64,000 nt of DNA from Collinsella sp. (lineage in GTDB: Bacteria > Actinomycetota > Coriobacteriia > Coriobacteriales > Coriobacteriaceae), in contig DXZS01000011.1 in the NCBI GenBank assembly GCA_019419505.1, forward strand, positions 51,229 through 115,228, in the 5' to 3' direction. The notes below the pieces were generated by a model that had not been told where the DNA came from, did not search any database, and saw nothing but the letters and a program-made list of their open reading frames with translations. Each line of letters begins with the position of its first letter. Position 1 is the stretch's first letter. Below, in pieces: positions 34,220-42,976 of this stretch. Position numbers and translations under genes: made by a program.

Positions 34220-35080
34220 TTACTTGATGTTGTACTTAGCCATGAGGGCGTCAACGGTACCGTCATCGGTCAGGTCCTTGATGGCCTGGTTGATGTCGTC
34301 CTTGAGCTTGGTGTTGCCCTGGTTGATGGCGATGGCGTACTCCTCGCCGGTGCTGATCTGCTTGATGGTCTGGCAGGTGTTGAACTGCTCGGCGGTCAGC
34401 TGGCTGGCAACGGAGCGGTTGGTGACTACGGCGTCGCCCTTATCGGACTGCAGGGCGCTGAAGCACTCGGTGGCGTCCTTGTAGGGGACAATCTTGGCCT
34501 TGGGGAAGTTCTCCTGGGCAAAGGACTCGGCGGTCGAGCCAGACTGGACGATGATGGTAGCATCGGCGTTGTTGAGCTTCTCGCTGTAGTTGTCGGCCGT
34601 GATGTCGGTGTTATCGACCTTGGTCACGATAGCCTGATCGTCCATGTAGTAGGAATCAGAGAAAGTGACTTCCTTCTCACGCTCGGGCGTGTCGGTGATA
34701 GCCGCAATGGAAACGTCATACTTGGCGCCCGAAGCGACACCCGGAACCAGCGTGTCAAAGTCATTGTTGACATACTCGACATCCAGGCCCAGCTTGTCGC
34801 CGATGGCCTTGATGAGCTCAAGGTCAAAGCCCTGATAATCGCCGTTGTCATCCTTGTACTCAAACGGAGCGTACTCGGCAGAGGTGCCGACGGTGAGCGT
34901 ACCATCCTTGACGAGCGCGTACTCCTTGGAGCCGTCGACCTTCTCGACCTTAGCGTCGTCAGAGCTGCTGGAACCGGCATCAGAACCAGAGGTGGCGTTG
35001 GACGAGCCGCAGCCCGTCAGTGCGAGGGCGAGCGCCATGGCACCCGTGGCGGCAAATGCGCCAAGCTTCTTGAGCTTCAT
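34220..35080 (-). CDS. Amino-acid ABC transporter substrate-binding lipoprotein
   Basis: 286 residues. Signal peptide with lipobox LALTGC, then a Ser/Asp linker, then a family-3 solute-binding domain (LTVGTSAEYAPFEYKDDNG, GFDLELIKAIGDKLGL, IAAITDTPEREKEVTFSDSY). It would bind a polar amino acid at the membrane surface. ATG at 35080 has AAGGAG 8 nt upstream. First gene of the three-gene ABC operon. Confidence 0.92.
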   Translation of the reverse strand: MKLKKLGAFAATGAMALALALTGCGSSNATSGSDAGSSSSDDAKVEKVDGSKEYALVKDGTLTVGTSAEYAPFEYKDDNGDYQGFDLELIKAIGDKLGLDVEYVNNDFDTLVPGVASGAKYDVSIAAITDTPEREKEVTFSDSYYMDDQAIVTKVDNTDITADNYSEKLNNADATIIVQSGSTAESFAQENFPKAKIVPYKDATECFSALQSDKGDAVVTNRSVASQLTAEQFNTCQTIKQISTGEEYAIAINQGNTKLKDDINQAIKDLTDDGTVDALMAKYNIK

Positions 35081-35227
35081 AATCAGTCTCCTTCCGGTGA
35101 CCTCGTTTGATTCAGAGGTCTGCAAAAACTGAGGGTTATTATGCACCCGCTTGGAAGAATCTGCAATTAGAAAACTGATTGAAACAAACCCATAACGTGA
35201 ATGTAGCACTCCAGTTTATGGCAGCCT

Positions 35228-36094
35228 TTACTGCTGCAATGACCTTAACAGTTTGATTTCAGCCGCATAACCTGCAAGTTCGTTCGGAGTCTCCAAAATA
35301 AACGGCAGCGAACGCAAACGGCCATTCGATACAATATTCTGTATAACCTGCATACCGCCACCAAATTCCTCGCTGCCAAGGTATCCCTTGCCGATGCACT
35401 CGTGACGATCTTTATGGGCGCCACAAGGGTTCTTCGAATCGTTGATGTGTACGGCATGCAAGCGATCGATACCCACCACGCGGTCGAACTCGTCGAGTAC
35501 GCCGTCCAGATCATGGATGATGTCGTAGCCGGCATCGCTCACATGGCAGGTGTCCAAACAAACGCCCAGCTTATCGGACAGCTCTGGGCACTTGGCGGCA
35601 ACGCCCTCGATAATGCACGCCAGTTCTTCAAAGCTACGGCCCACCTCGGTGCCCTTGCCCGCCATGGTCTCGAGCAATACCGTCGTCTGCTGTCCCTCAA
35701 ACATCACCTGGCACAGCGTGTCGACAATCATCTGAATGCCGGCGTCTGCCCCCTGTCCCACATGCGCACCGGGGTGAAAATTGTAGTAGTTGCCGGGCAG
35801 TGCTTCCAGACGCTGCAAATCTTCCGCCATAGCCTCCAAGGCAAACTCTCGCGCCCGCTCCTTAGCGGAGCAGGGGTTATAGGTATACGGGGCATGCGCC
35901 ACCAGCGGTCCAAAGTCGTTTTGCGCCATAAGCTCGCGCAGAGCCGCCACGTCATCCATGTCAAGGTCTTTTGCCTTGCCACCGCGCGGGTTGCGCGTAA
36001 AGAACGCAAAGGTATTGGCACCAATGGACAACGCCGTCTCCCCCATTGCCCGATAGCCCTTCGTCGTCGAAAGATGACATCCGATTGTCAGCAT
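35228..36094 (-). CDS. nfo: Endonuclease IV (AP endonuclease)
   Basis: 288 residues. Zn-binding and catalytic motifs of the family: GCHLSTTKGY, AFFTRNPRGG, VAHAPYTYNPC, YYNFHPGAHVGQG, LLETMAGKGTEVG, GVCLDTCHVSDAGYD, HINDSKNPCGAHKDRHECIGKG. It cuts at abasic sites in base-excision repair. A palindromic leader repeat (36113-36179) lies 19 nt before the ATG. Confidence 0.93.
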   Translation of the reverse strand: MLTIGCHLSTTKGYRAMGETALSIGANTFAFFTRNPRGGKAKDLDMDDVAALRELMAQNDFGPLVAHAPYTYNPCSAKERAREFALEAMAEDLQRLEALPGNYYNFHPGAHVGQGADAGIQMIVDTLCQVMFEGQQTTVLLETMAGKGTEVGRSFEELACIIEGVAAKCPELSDKLGVCLDTCHVSDAGYDIIHDLDGVLDEFDRVVGIDRLHAVHINDSKNPCGAHKDRHECIGKGYLGSEEFGGGMQVIQNIVSNGRLRSLPFILETPNELAGYAAEIKLLRSLQQ

Positions 36095-36112
36095 CTCCAG
36101 CTCCCCCTCATC

Positions 36113-36179
36113 AGTTGCGGTGAAATACGGTCTATTGGTGCCCTATTTTGGCGCAAACAGACCGTATTCCACCGCAAGT
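36113..36179 (-). repeat. Palindromic leader repeat, copy 1 (upstream of nfo)
   Basis: On the minus strand: TTGCGGTGGAATACGGTCT, loop region with GCGCCAAAATAGGG, then AGACCGTATTTCACCGCAA. The outer 13 bp are shared with copy 2 at 37294-37360, while the inner stem differs and still pairs. Preceded by CCCCTTTTATAAC and followed by CTGATGAGGGGGA with the Shine-Dalgarno. Confidence 0.65.
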
Positions 36180-36260
36180 TATAAAAGGGGCATCAGAGAT
36201 GTGGGCCGCCAGGCACCACGGGCGCCGGCGTCATGATCCCCTACGTGTCAGCGCCAAGTC

Positions 36261-37280
36261 CTAGAGGGCTAGACGAATCGCATCGATGATGTGTGCACAG
36301 CGCTGCGTGGCGGCAAGGGGCATGACGGGGCTCTCGAGTTTCCCCGCCCGGATGAGCTGGGTCGCATGCTGGATTTCGCCGTAGAAATCATCGATCTCAA
36401 ACGGGGCATTTATTTCGAGCGTTCGACCGTCGGAATACTTCACATGGGCGAGCTCGGGGCGATGGAGACGCTCGATTTCCAACGAGCCTCGCTCACAGAC
36501 AATCGTTAAGCGGCTTTCATATGTTGCTTTGCCGTCGCACACCATATGAATGGGTATACCGCCGACGCTCATACGGATCTCGTCGGCCCAATCGACGCGG
36601 CCGCCTGATACGTCACGCCAGCGAACTTCACGGGATGAAACCTCGCACGCGCCCGCGAGCAAATCCTCAAACCAACCGACCGCATAGCAGCCCATGTCAT
36701 ATAGACAGCCGCCCTGCAACGAATCAAGCAGATAGCCCGAAGGAGGCTCGCCGTAATCGAGCTTTTGCACGCTTTCAATCGAGACAATACGGCCAAGCTC
36801 ACCCGACGCAAGCAAGTCCTTCACGCGAGTGCGCATCGGGCAAAACCGATTCTTCATCGCCTCCATAAACAGCACGCCGCGCTCACGAGAGGTGGAGGCA
36901 ATCGAGAGAGCCTCTTCCTCACTCAAAACGGCCGGCTTTTCGCACAGCACGGCCTTTCCCGCGCGCAGTGCCCGACAGACCCAATGCGCATGCATGCCAT
37001 GTGGAAGAGCCAAGTAGATTGCGTCGACATCGGGGTCGGCAATCAGCGCGCCATAAGCCGCGTCGCCGTTATTGTCGACCGAGGCATGGCCATGCGCAGC
37101 ATCGATCGAAAACGCTCGGCAAAATTCCTCGACATGTGCAGGAGTGCGGCCGGCCGCAGCCACAAGCCGTGCCCCGTCCACCTCCTTGAGCGACGATGCA
37201 AATCGATGCGAAATGTGCCCGGCGCCCAAAACGCCCCAACGAACCTCACGCAAATCATCACATGAATCTCGATGACCCAC
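36261..37280 (-). CDS. Gfo/Idh/MocA-family oxidoreductase
   Basis: 339 residues. Rossmann motif VRWGVLGAGHISHRFA, then DVDAIYLALPHGMHA and the EKP motif AVLCEKPAVL of the family, and LDYGEPPSGYLLDSLQGG near the C-terminal fold. It probably oxidises or reduces a sugar or inositol-like compound; substrate unknown. GTG at 37280 is chosen for AAGGGGG upstream. Leader holds palindromic repeat copy 2. Confidence 0.82.
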   Translation of the reverse strand: MGHRDSCDDLREVRWGVLGAGHISHRFASSLKEVDGARLVAAAGRTPAHVEEFCRAFSIDAAHGHASVDNNGDAAYGALIADPDVDAIYLALPHGMHAHWVCRALRAGKAVLCEKPAVLSEEEALSIASTSRERGVLFMEAMKNRFCPMRTRVKDLLASGELGRIVSIESVQKLDYGEPPSGYLLDSLQGGCLYDMGCYAVGWFEDLLAGACEVSSREVRWRDVSGGRVDWADEIRMSVGGIPIHMVCDGKATYESRLTIVCERGSLEIERLHRPELAHVKYSDGRTLEINAPFEIDDFYGEIQHATQLIRAGKLESPVMPLAATQRCAHIIDAIRLAL

Positions 37281-37293
37281 GACAGCCCCCTTC

Positions 37294-37360
37294 AGTTGCG
37301 GTGAAATAGTTCCTGTTTGGCCCCTATTCTGCCGCAAACAGGAACTATTCCACCGCAAGT
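37294..37360 (-). repeat. Palindromic leader repeat, copy 2
   Basis: On the minus strand TTGCGGTGGAATAGTTCCTG...CAGGAACTATTTCACCGCAA: 24-bp stem with one G-U pair. Loop GCGGCAGAATAGGGGCC resembles copy 1. It lies 13 nt before the oxidoreductase GTG, in the same orientation and position as copy 1 before nfo. Confidence 0.65.
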
Positions 37361-37370
37361 TATAAAAGGG

Positions 37371-38561
37371 TCATGAGGAGCGCGTTTTGCCGAAGGCCTT
37401 AAGCACCGCCGTCACGGGACCAGGCTGGAAACGTCGGCGCACATCGTCGAGACGCTCGGGAATATCGATGTGCTGCGGGCAGTGCCGCGCGCATTTGCCG
37501 CATTTGACGCAATTGCTCACCAACTTGGGCTCGCTTGTGCGCACCGCGCTCGCCGTAAAGTATTGAGACAGCCCCGTAAACCAGCTGTGCGCATAGCTTG
37601 CGTTGTAGGCGGCAAAACATCCAGGGATATTGATGCCTTTAGGGCACGGCATGCAATAGCCGCATCCCGTGCAGGGCACACGGTTCGATTTCTCAAACTC
37701 CATCAACACGCGCGCAATCGTGTCGAGCTGGTTGGCCGTCATCGAATTCGGCAACGCGAGGTCTGCCAGTGACGAATTCTCGTCCACCTGCGCGGTATCG
37801 GTCATACCCGAAAGCAACATGGTCACCTGGGGATGATTCCACACCCACGAGAGCCCCCAAGCGGCAGGCGTATGCAAATGCCGATCGCATGCACCATCGA
37901 GAACAGCGCGCGCCCGCGGAGGCAATTTGCCTGCCAAGCGTCCGCCCAAAAGCGGCTCCATCACAAACACCGCGAGACCTCGCTCGGCGGCGGCCATGAG
38001 CCCCGCCGTTCCCGCCTGATATCGTTCTCCAGCGTAGTTGTACTGGATCTGGCAAAAGTCCCACTCATACGCATCGAGCATCGTAAGGAAGTCCGCCGCG
38101 CTGCCGTGGTACGAAAAGCCTATCTGACGAATACGCCCTGCAGCCTTTTGCTGCGCGATCCAGTCCTCGATGCCCAACGCCACCACACGTTCCCACTGGG
38201 CGGGCGAGGTAATGTTGTGCATGAGGTAATAGTCGATATGGTCAGTCCGTAGGCGGCGCAGTTGCTCGTCGAAGAACCGGTCGAAATCCTCCGCGCATTT
38301 GCACGAAGCATGCGGCAGCTTGGTTGCGAGCAAAACCTGGTCGCGCAAGCCCAGGCGCTCAAGCGACGCACCCACGCACGCCTCGTTGCCGGGATAGAGA
38401 TAGGCCGTGTCCAGGTAGTTAATCCCCTGCTCCACCGCACGGGAAATGATGGCATCGGCTGTCTTCGCATCCGGACGTCCCGGCGCACCGGGAAACCTCA
38501 TGCAGCCCAGACCCAGAGCGGATATTCGGTTACCACTTTTAGGGTCAACGCGGTATTGCAC
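37371..38561 (-). CDS. Aldo/keto reductase with C-terminal Fe-S region
   Basis: 396 residues. AKR barrel (ALGLGCMRFP, YLDTAYLYPGNE, DHIDYYLMHN, GFSYHGSAADF) followed by a C-terminal extension with two Cys clusters: CTGCGYCMPCPKGINIP and CVKCGKCARHCPQHIDIP, as for two [4Fe-4S] clusters. Such proteins are common in anaerobes; substrate unknown. The oxidoreductase gene follows on the same strand. Confidence 0.88.
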   Translation of the reverse strand: MQYRVDPKSGNRISALGLGCMRFPGAPGRPDAKTADAIISRAVEQGINYLDTAYLYPGNEACVGASLERLGLRDQVLLATKLPHASCKCAEDFDRFFDEQLRRLRTDHIDYYLMHNITSPAQWERVVALGIEDWIAQQKAAGRIRQIGFSYHGSAADFLTMLDAYEWDFCQIQYNYAGERYQAGTAGLMAAAERGLAVFVMEPLLGGRLAGKLPPRARAVLDGACDRHLHTPAAWGLSWVWNHPQVTMLLSGMTDTAQVDENSSLADLALPNSMTANQLDTIARVLMEFEKSNRVPCTGCGYCMPCPKGINIPGCFAAYNASYAHSWFTGLSQYFTASAVRTSEPKLVSNCVKCGKCARHCPQHIDIPERLDDVRRRFQPGPVTAVLKAFGKTRSS

Positions 38562-38887
38562 GGCCCCTCCCCTCCCATCGAAGCCCTGACAAGGCGAAAC
38601 AAACCCGTCACGTCATCGAAACACATCGGAATCGCAATTGAGAACGTATCGTAACGCAGCAGAAATCGAGCCGTCACGGCACCGCTTTAACATCAGCAAA
38701 AAGCCCGATGAAAGGGGCCGGGCATGACCACGCGCATGTCTTTGCGGTCTGCCCCGCGGCATAAGCGCACAGCGCAATAGTTTCTTTTTCATAACAGCCG
38801 CCCCGCGCACCCACCAATCACCCTGGCAGCATACAATCCATCAGGCGCCCCTTACGCGGGCGCCTTTTACATGGGGAGATGATTCAC
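38562..38887. other. Divergent intergenic region between aldo/keto reductase and PanE-like genes
   Basis: 326 bases with no gene. AGGCGCCC (38843-38850) and GGGCGCCT (38858-38865) followed by TTTT form a terminator-like hairpin just upstream of the PanE-like gene; a weaker GCCCG/CGGGC hairpin is near 38706-38726. Confidence 0.45.
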
Positions 38888-39802
38888 ATGCAGATCAACA
38901 AGGTCGCCTTTATCGGCAAGGGCGGCGTCGGCCTGCTCTACGGCAGCATGATTGCCAAGGCCCTCGGCAATGACGCCGTCGAATACGTTATGGATGACAC
39001 CCGTTTTGAGCGTCACGCGAACGACGCGCTCACCGTCAACGGCAAGCCCTGCGATCTCACGTCCGTCCGTGCCAGCGAGGCGACGCCCGCCGATCTGGTC
39101 ATCCTGACAGTCAAGACCACCGGTCTCGACCAAGCACTCAAGACTATGGAGCGCGTCGTGGGACCCAACACGCTCATCGCCTCGCTGTGCAACGGCATTA
39201 CGAGCGAGCAAAAGATTGCCGAACGCTTTGGCTGGGAGCATACCGTTCTTGGTATCTGCCAGGGCATGGACGCCGTGTTTCTCAACGGCGCGCTCACCTT
39301 TACCAATGCGGGCGAAATCCGCTTTGGCGCGGCGGCCGGCACGAACCCCGCAACCATCACCGCAATCGACGAGCTCTATACGCGCTGCGGCATCGCCCAT
39401 ACCGTCGAGGACGACATCGCCCACCGCATGTGGGCCAAACTCATGCTCAACGACGGCATCAACCAGACCTGCATGGCCTACGGCGGGACCTACGGAAGCG
39501 CCACGGAGCCGGGCTCCGAGCAGCGTCGCTGCTTTGTTTCCGCCATGCGCGAAACGCTTGCGGTCGCCAACGCCGAGGGCGTTGAACTGACCGAGGCAGA
39601 CCTGACGCAAATGGTGCACCTCATCGAGGGAATCGACCCCGCCGGTATGCCCTCGATGGCTCAAGACCGCATCGCAAGGCGCAAAACCGAGGTTGATGAG
39701 TTCGCGGGCACCATCTGCCGCCTCGCAGCCAAACACGATATCCAGGCACCGCAAAACGAGTGGCTCTATCGGCGCATCCGCGATATCGAGAAAAGCTGGT
39801 AG
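38888..39802 (+). CDS. Ketopantoate reductase family protein (PanE/ApbA)
   Basis: 304 residues. N-terminal KVAFIGKGGVGLLYGS is the NADPH loop. LVILTVKTTGLDQAL, LCNGITSEQKIAERFG and WAKLMLNDGINQTCMAYGGTYG fit the ApbA/PanE fold with its catalytic Lys. It may make pantoate for CoA, but several PanE-like paralogues act on other 2-oxoacids. GGGGAG directly abuts a first ATG (38879), so the ATG at 38888 is chosen. Confidence 0.8.
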   Translation: MQINKVAFIGKGGVGLLYGSMIAKALGNDAVEYVMDDTRFERHANDALTVNGKPCDLTSVRASEATPADLVILTVKTTGLDQALKTMERVVGPNTLIASLCNGITSEQKIAERFGWEHTVLGICQGMDAVFLNGALTFTNAGEIRFGAAAGTNPATITAIDELYTRCGIAHTVEDDIAHRMWAKLMLNDGINQTCMAYGGTYGSATEPGSEQRRCFVSAMRETLAVANAEGVELTEADLTQMVHLIEGIDPAGMPSMAQDRIARRKTEVDEFAGTICRLAAKHDIQAPQNEWLYRRIRDIEKSW

Positions 39803-39839
39803 CGCCGACGCGCCGCATTCAACAGCCTTAACAGCAAAA

Positions 39840-39870
39840 CCGCCGCAAGGGAACCTTTCCCCTGCGGCGG
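39840..39870 (+). terminator. Terminator of the PanE-like gene
   Basis: CCGCCGCAAGGG (39840-39851) pairs with CCCCTGCGGCGG (39859-39870); no strong T run. Confidence 0.6.
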
Positions 39871-39911
39871 CCTTCATCTTCGTCTATGACCGGCGGCCGA
39901 TCTCACAACAG

Positions 39912-40118
39912 TTAGCGTTGCGACCCCGGCACCTCGTCCTCATCGTCGCGGCAAAGAACCACGCCTGCGCTTCCCAGCAGTGCGGCCGCGATCAGCGCGC
40001 CGACCACGATAGGAGCAGTCCCGCATGTCCCCTGCATGCCCGCGACGAGCGCGACCGTGGGACCAAGGCAGCCGAGCATCAACGCGACGGCGGCAACGGC
40101 AATATCTCGAGCATTCAC
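39912..40118 (-). CDS. Small membrane protein, unrecognised
   Basis: 68 residues, two membrane helices (IAVAAVALMLGCLGPTVALV; VGALIAAALLGSAGVVL) and a charged C-terminus (CRDDEDEVPG). It would start at GTG with GGAAGAAG some 10 nt upstream. No family recognised; it could be spurious, but hydrophobicity pattern and ribosome site favour a real gene. Confidence 0.45.
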   Translation of the reverse strand: MNARDIAVAAVALMLGCLGPTVALVAGMQGTCGTAPIVVGALIAAALLGSAGVVLCRDDEDEVPGSQR

Positions 40119-40307
40119 AAGACCACTTCTTCCAAGAGAAAGACCTTATTTCTCATGAACTAGTGTGCCCCGCATCCATACGCCCAGCGTACCGCCACGG
40201 TAAGGGCTCTGTTAACTCAAACGCGCATAAAGAACGGGCGGCTTTACGTTGCCTAAAAGCTCAGTAAAGACGTCCGCCCATCATGTGCCTATTTTGCTTA
40301 TGGCAGA

Positions 40308-41081
40308 TTACCAACCGGTGTAGTAGTCGGTGGTTCCGGCAGCGCAGCCGGAGTCATAGACCTTGCAATCACCCTTGGAGCCCGTAAAGGTCGAGCCCTG
40401 GGCCATATCGCCCGCGGCAACAACGTAATAGCCGTCGGAATCGCGCCAGAAGCCCTCAGAATCCTGAGTCCATTCGCCCGTGCGATAGTGATAAAGCACA
40501 TTGCTGCTGTAATAGGTCTCGCGGCGCCCGTTGTAGTTATTGACACCCGCAGAGCGCGTCAGGCCCGATCCGTTCGCGTAGGACGCGGCAGACGCGTAAG
40601 GCGGAGTGTAACCGGCGTTGTAGTACGAAGCCTGGGCGGCCTCGGCAGCCTCCGCCTCGGCGGCAGCCTCGAGCGCTTCGCACTTGGCATCCTCAAGCGC
40701 AGCGCGCAGCTCATCGAGCTCGGTCGACTTGGCGTCGACCTCCCCCATCGTCAACAGGCTACCCGCACCGTCGATGCAACCCTGCAGCACAGCGCGCTCG
40801 TCATCGGTGGCATAGTCGCCATACATATTCATGATGATCTGAGCGCGCATCTCCAGGGAATCGCGCTTGGCCTCCATCGAGGCGTTCCACTCCTGCATGG
40901 AACCATAACCATCGCCACGATAGTCAACGGGCTGCACCAGCGTCGTCTCGGATGGAGTAGATCCAACCGTATCGGACAGTGTTGCGGCGTGGGCATCAGT
41001 TGCACCGGCGCCCGCCAAAAGTGCCACGGTCAGAGCGGCGGAAAGGGCGGCGGTTTTCGGTTTTCGTGAATCAATCCTCAT
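40308..41081 (-). CDS. Secreted coiled-coil protein with a C-terminal beta-domain
   Basis: 257 residues. Signal peptide cleaved near ...DAHA|AT (residue ~32). Helical, Glu/Ala-rich coiled-coil region (about 95-145, ELDELRAALEDAKCEALEAA). A C-terminal ~85 residues rich in Tyr/Gly (YYSSNVLYHYRTGEWTQD, YYVVAAGDMAQGSTF, YDSGC) resembles small double-psi/3D-type domains of cell-wall proteins. Probable wall-associated role; not assigned. The best Shine-Dalgarno (GGAGG) is 11 nt from ATG. Confidence 0.65.
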   Translation of the reverse strand: MRIDSRKPKTAALSAALTVALLAGAGATDAHAATLSDTVGSTPSETTLVQPVDYRGDGYGSMQEWNASMEAKRDSLEMRAQIIMNMYGDYATDDERAVLQGCIDGAGSLLTMGEVDAKSTELDELRAALEDAKCEALEAAAEAEAAEAAQASYYNAGYTPPYASAASYANGSGLTRSAGVNNYNGRRETYYSSNVLYHYRTGEWTQDSEGFWRDSDGYYVVAAGDMAQGSTFTGSKGDCKVYDSGCAAGTTDYYTGW

Positions 41082-41292
41082 GTAGCTGGAAACCTCCGTA
41101 GTGCATTTTTGCTGCGTTTGAGCTGCGTGTGATTCGATCGCGCTGCATAGTACCCCGAGCAAATCGCGACCTGCGGTTTTACTTAAAAGGCGCACGTCAT
41201 TTGCGTAAAACTCACATCCTCTCAACAGGAGTTTTCCACATCTCGATTGCATAAAGCGTGCCAAAAACCCTGTTTTTGCACCCTCTCTATGC

Positions 41293-41333
41293 AAAAAAGG
41301 CGCCTGTGCGACCATTGTTCGCACAGGCGCCTT
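41293..41333 (-). terminator. Terminator of metY
   Basis: AAGGCGCCTGTGCG (41297-41310) pairs with CGCACAGGCGCCTT (41320-41333), then a T run on the minus strand. Confidence 0.88.
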
Positions 41334-41393
41334 GAGCAGGCATTTTATGCAGTTATACCTATCGAGTCGCAAGGGGTCCTTGCACAAGTCGCC

Positions 41394-42704
41394 TTACTCG
41401 TCCAGTGCGGCAAAGGCCTGCTTCAGATCCCAAATGATGTCCTCGGCGTTCTCGGTACCGATGGAAAGACGGATCGTGGAGGGCGTGATGTCCTGCTCGG
41501 CGAGCTCCTCGGCAGAGAGCTGGGAGTGCGTGGTGGTAGCCGGGTGCACGACGAGCGACTTGACGTCGGCCACGTTGGCGAGCAGCGAGAACACCTGCAG
41601 ATGATCGATGAACTTCCAAGCTGCCTCCTGGCCACCCTTAATCTCAAAGGTAAAGATCGAGGCACCGCCGTTGGGGAAGTACTTCTGGTACAGCTCATGG
41701 TCGGGATGCTCGGGCAGGCTCGGGTGGTTCACCTTGGCGACGTGGCTGTCACCGGTCAGGAACTCAACGACCTTCTTGGTGTTCTCGACATGACGGTCAA
41801 CGCGCAGCGACAGAGTCTCGGTGCCCTGGAGCAGGACCCAGGCGTTGAACGGGCTGATGCAGGCACCCTCGTCACGCAGCAGGATAGCGCGGACATAGGT
41901 TGCAAAGGCGGCGGGACCGGCAGCCTCGGCAAACGAAACACCGTGGTAGGAGGGGTTGGGCTCAGCGATCTGGGCGTACTTGCCACTCGCCTTCCAATCG
42001 AAGTTACCGCCGTCGACGATCACACCGCCCAGCGAGGTGCCGTGGCCGCCGATAAACTTGGTTGCGGAGTGGACGACGATGTTGGCACCATGCTCCAGCG
42101 GACGGAACAGATACGGGGTGCCGAAGGTGTTGTCGACGACAACCGGCAGGCCATGCTTCTTGGCGATCTCGGAGATGGCGTCGATGTTGGGGATGTCGGA
42201 GTTGGGGTTACCGAGCGTCTCGAGATAGATGACCGTGGTGTTGTCCTTGATGGCGCCCTCGACCTCGTCCAGGTTATGGGCATCGACGAAGGTGGTCTCG
42301 ACACCAAACTGGGAGAGCGTGTGCTCCAGCAGGTTGTAGGAACCGCCGTAGATGGTCTTCTGGGCGACCACGTGGTCACCGGCCTGGGCGAGGGCCTGCA
42401 GGGTATAGGTGATGGCGGCGGCGCCAGAGGCGACGGCGAGGCCAGCAACGCCGCCCTCGAGCGCAGCGATACGGTCCTCGAAGACGCCCTGGGTGGAGTT
42501 GGTCAGACGGCCGTAGATGTTACCGGCGTCGGCAAGACCAAAGCGGTCGGCGGCGTGCTGGGAGTTGCGGAACACATAGCTCGTGGTTTGATAGATAGGC
42601 ACAGCACGGGAGTCGGATGCAGGATCGGCGCTCTCCTGGCCAACGTGCAGCTGCAGGGTATCGAAACCAAAGGTGTGCTCGGGGTTGTTGATAAACTGGC
42701 TCAT
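41394..42704 (-). CDS. metY: O-acetylhomoserine sulfhydrylase (MetY-type)
   Basis: 436 residues, Cys/Met-metabolism PLP enzyme. Start FGFDTLQLHVGQ, then YQTTSYVFRN, the PLP region ASGAAAITYTLQAL, VDNTFGTPYLFRPLEHGA and PLP-lysine motif SATKFIGGHGTSLGG. Makes homocysteine from O-acetylhomoserine and sulfide. AAGGAGATCATC precedes ATG. The transcript begins at a clear promoter (42887-42915) and carries a 17-codon leader ORF with Cys codons. A LysR regulator is divergent. Confidence 0.92.
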   Translation of the reverse strand: MSQFINNPEHTFGFDTLQLHVGQESADPASDSRAVPIYQTTSYVFRNSQHAADRFGLADAGNIYGRLTNSTQGVFEDRIAALEGGVAGLAVASGAAAITYTLQALAQAGDHVVAQKTIYGGSYNLLEHTLSQFGVETTFVDAHNLDEVEGAIKDNTTVIYLETLGNPNSDIPNIDAISEIAKKHGLPVVVDNTFGTPYLFRPLEHGANIVVHSATKFIGGHGTSLGGVIVDGGNFDWKASGKYAQIAEPNPSYHGVSFAEAAGPAAFATYVRAILLRDEGACISPFNAWVLLQGTETLSLRVDRHVENTKKVVEFLTGDSHVAKVNHPSLPEHPDHELYQKYFPNGGASIFTFEIKGGQEAAWKFIDHLQVFSLLANVADVKSLVVHPATTTHSQLSAEELAEQDITPSTIRLSIGTENAEDIIWDLKQAFAALDE

Positions 42705-42764
42705 GATGATCTCCTTGATCGAAGAAAGTAATAAGAGTAAGAGAAGTAAGTCGCTGTCTCCTGA

Positions 42765-42818
42765 TCACGCCGACGGGCGCAAACAGGAGCCCGGCATTCG
42801 TCTTGGTAAGCAATTCAT
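42765..42818 (-). CDS. Leader peptide with Cys codons upstream of metY
   Basis: 17 codons: MNCLPRRMPGSCLRPSA. GGAGG lies 7 nt before ATG (42826-42830), as good as any gene here. It sits between the metY promoter and metY, 60 nt upstream of the metY start. Two Cys codons suggest translation of the leader senses cysteine supply. Too short for standard gene calling; no homology evidence. Confidence 0.6.
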   Translation of the reverse strand: MNCLPRRMPGSCLRPSA

Positions 42819-42886
42819 ATGCGGGCCTCCTTTCGCATCCCGGTTCCTTGGTCGGCTTAATTACCTACCGCCTTTGTGTGTTTTGA

Positions 42887-42915
42887 ATAGTACGAGCATT
42901 GTTTTGCTCGGTCAA
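42887..42915 (-). promoter_or_regulatory. metY promoter
   Basis: On the minus strand TTGACC (42915-42910), 17-nt spacer, TACTAT (42892-42887). The spacer holds the small palindrome GAGCAAAACAATGCTC, a possible regulator site. Confidence 0.7.
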
Positions 42916-42976
42916 TCACTTAAAAGCGCTAACTTGTTATCGGTTTTTTAGATAGCTATCGAAAGGATGGGCGCCG

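Noticed and set aside
42765..42976. SAM riboswitch upstream of metY
   Set aside because: No recognisable SAM-I/II/IV core; the leader is explained better by the short ORF.
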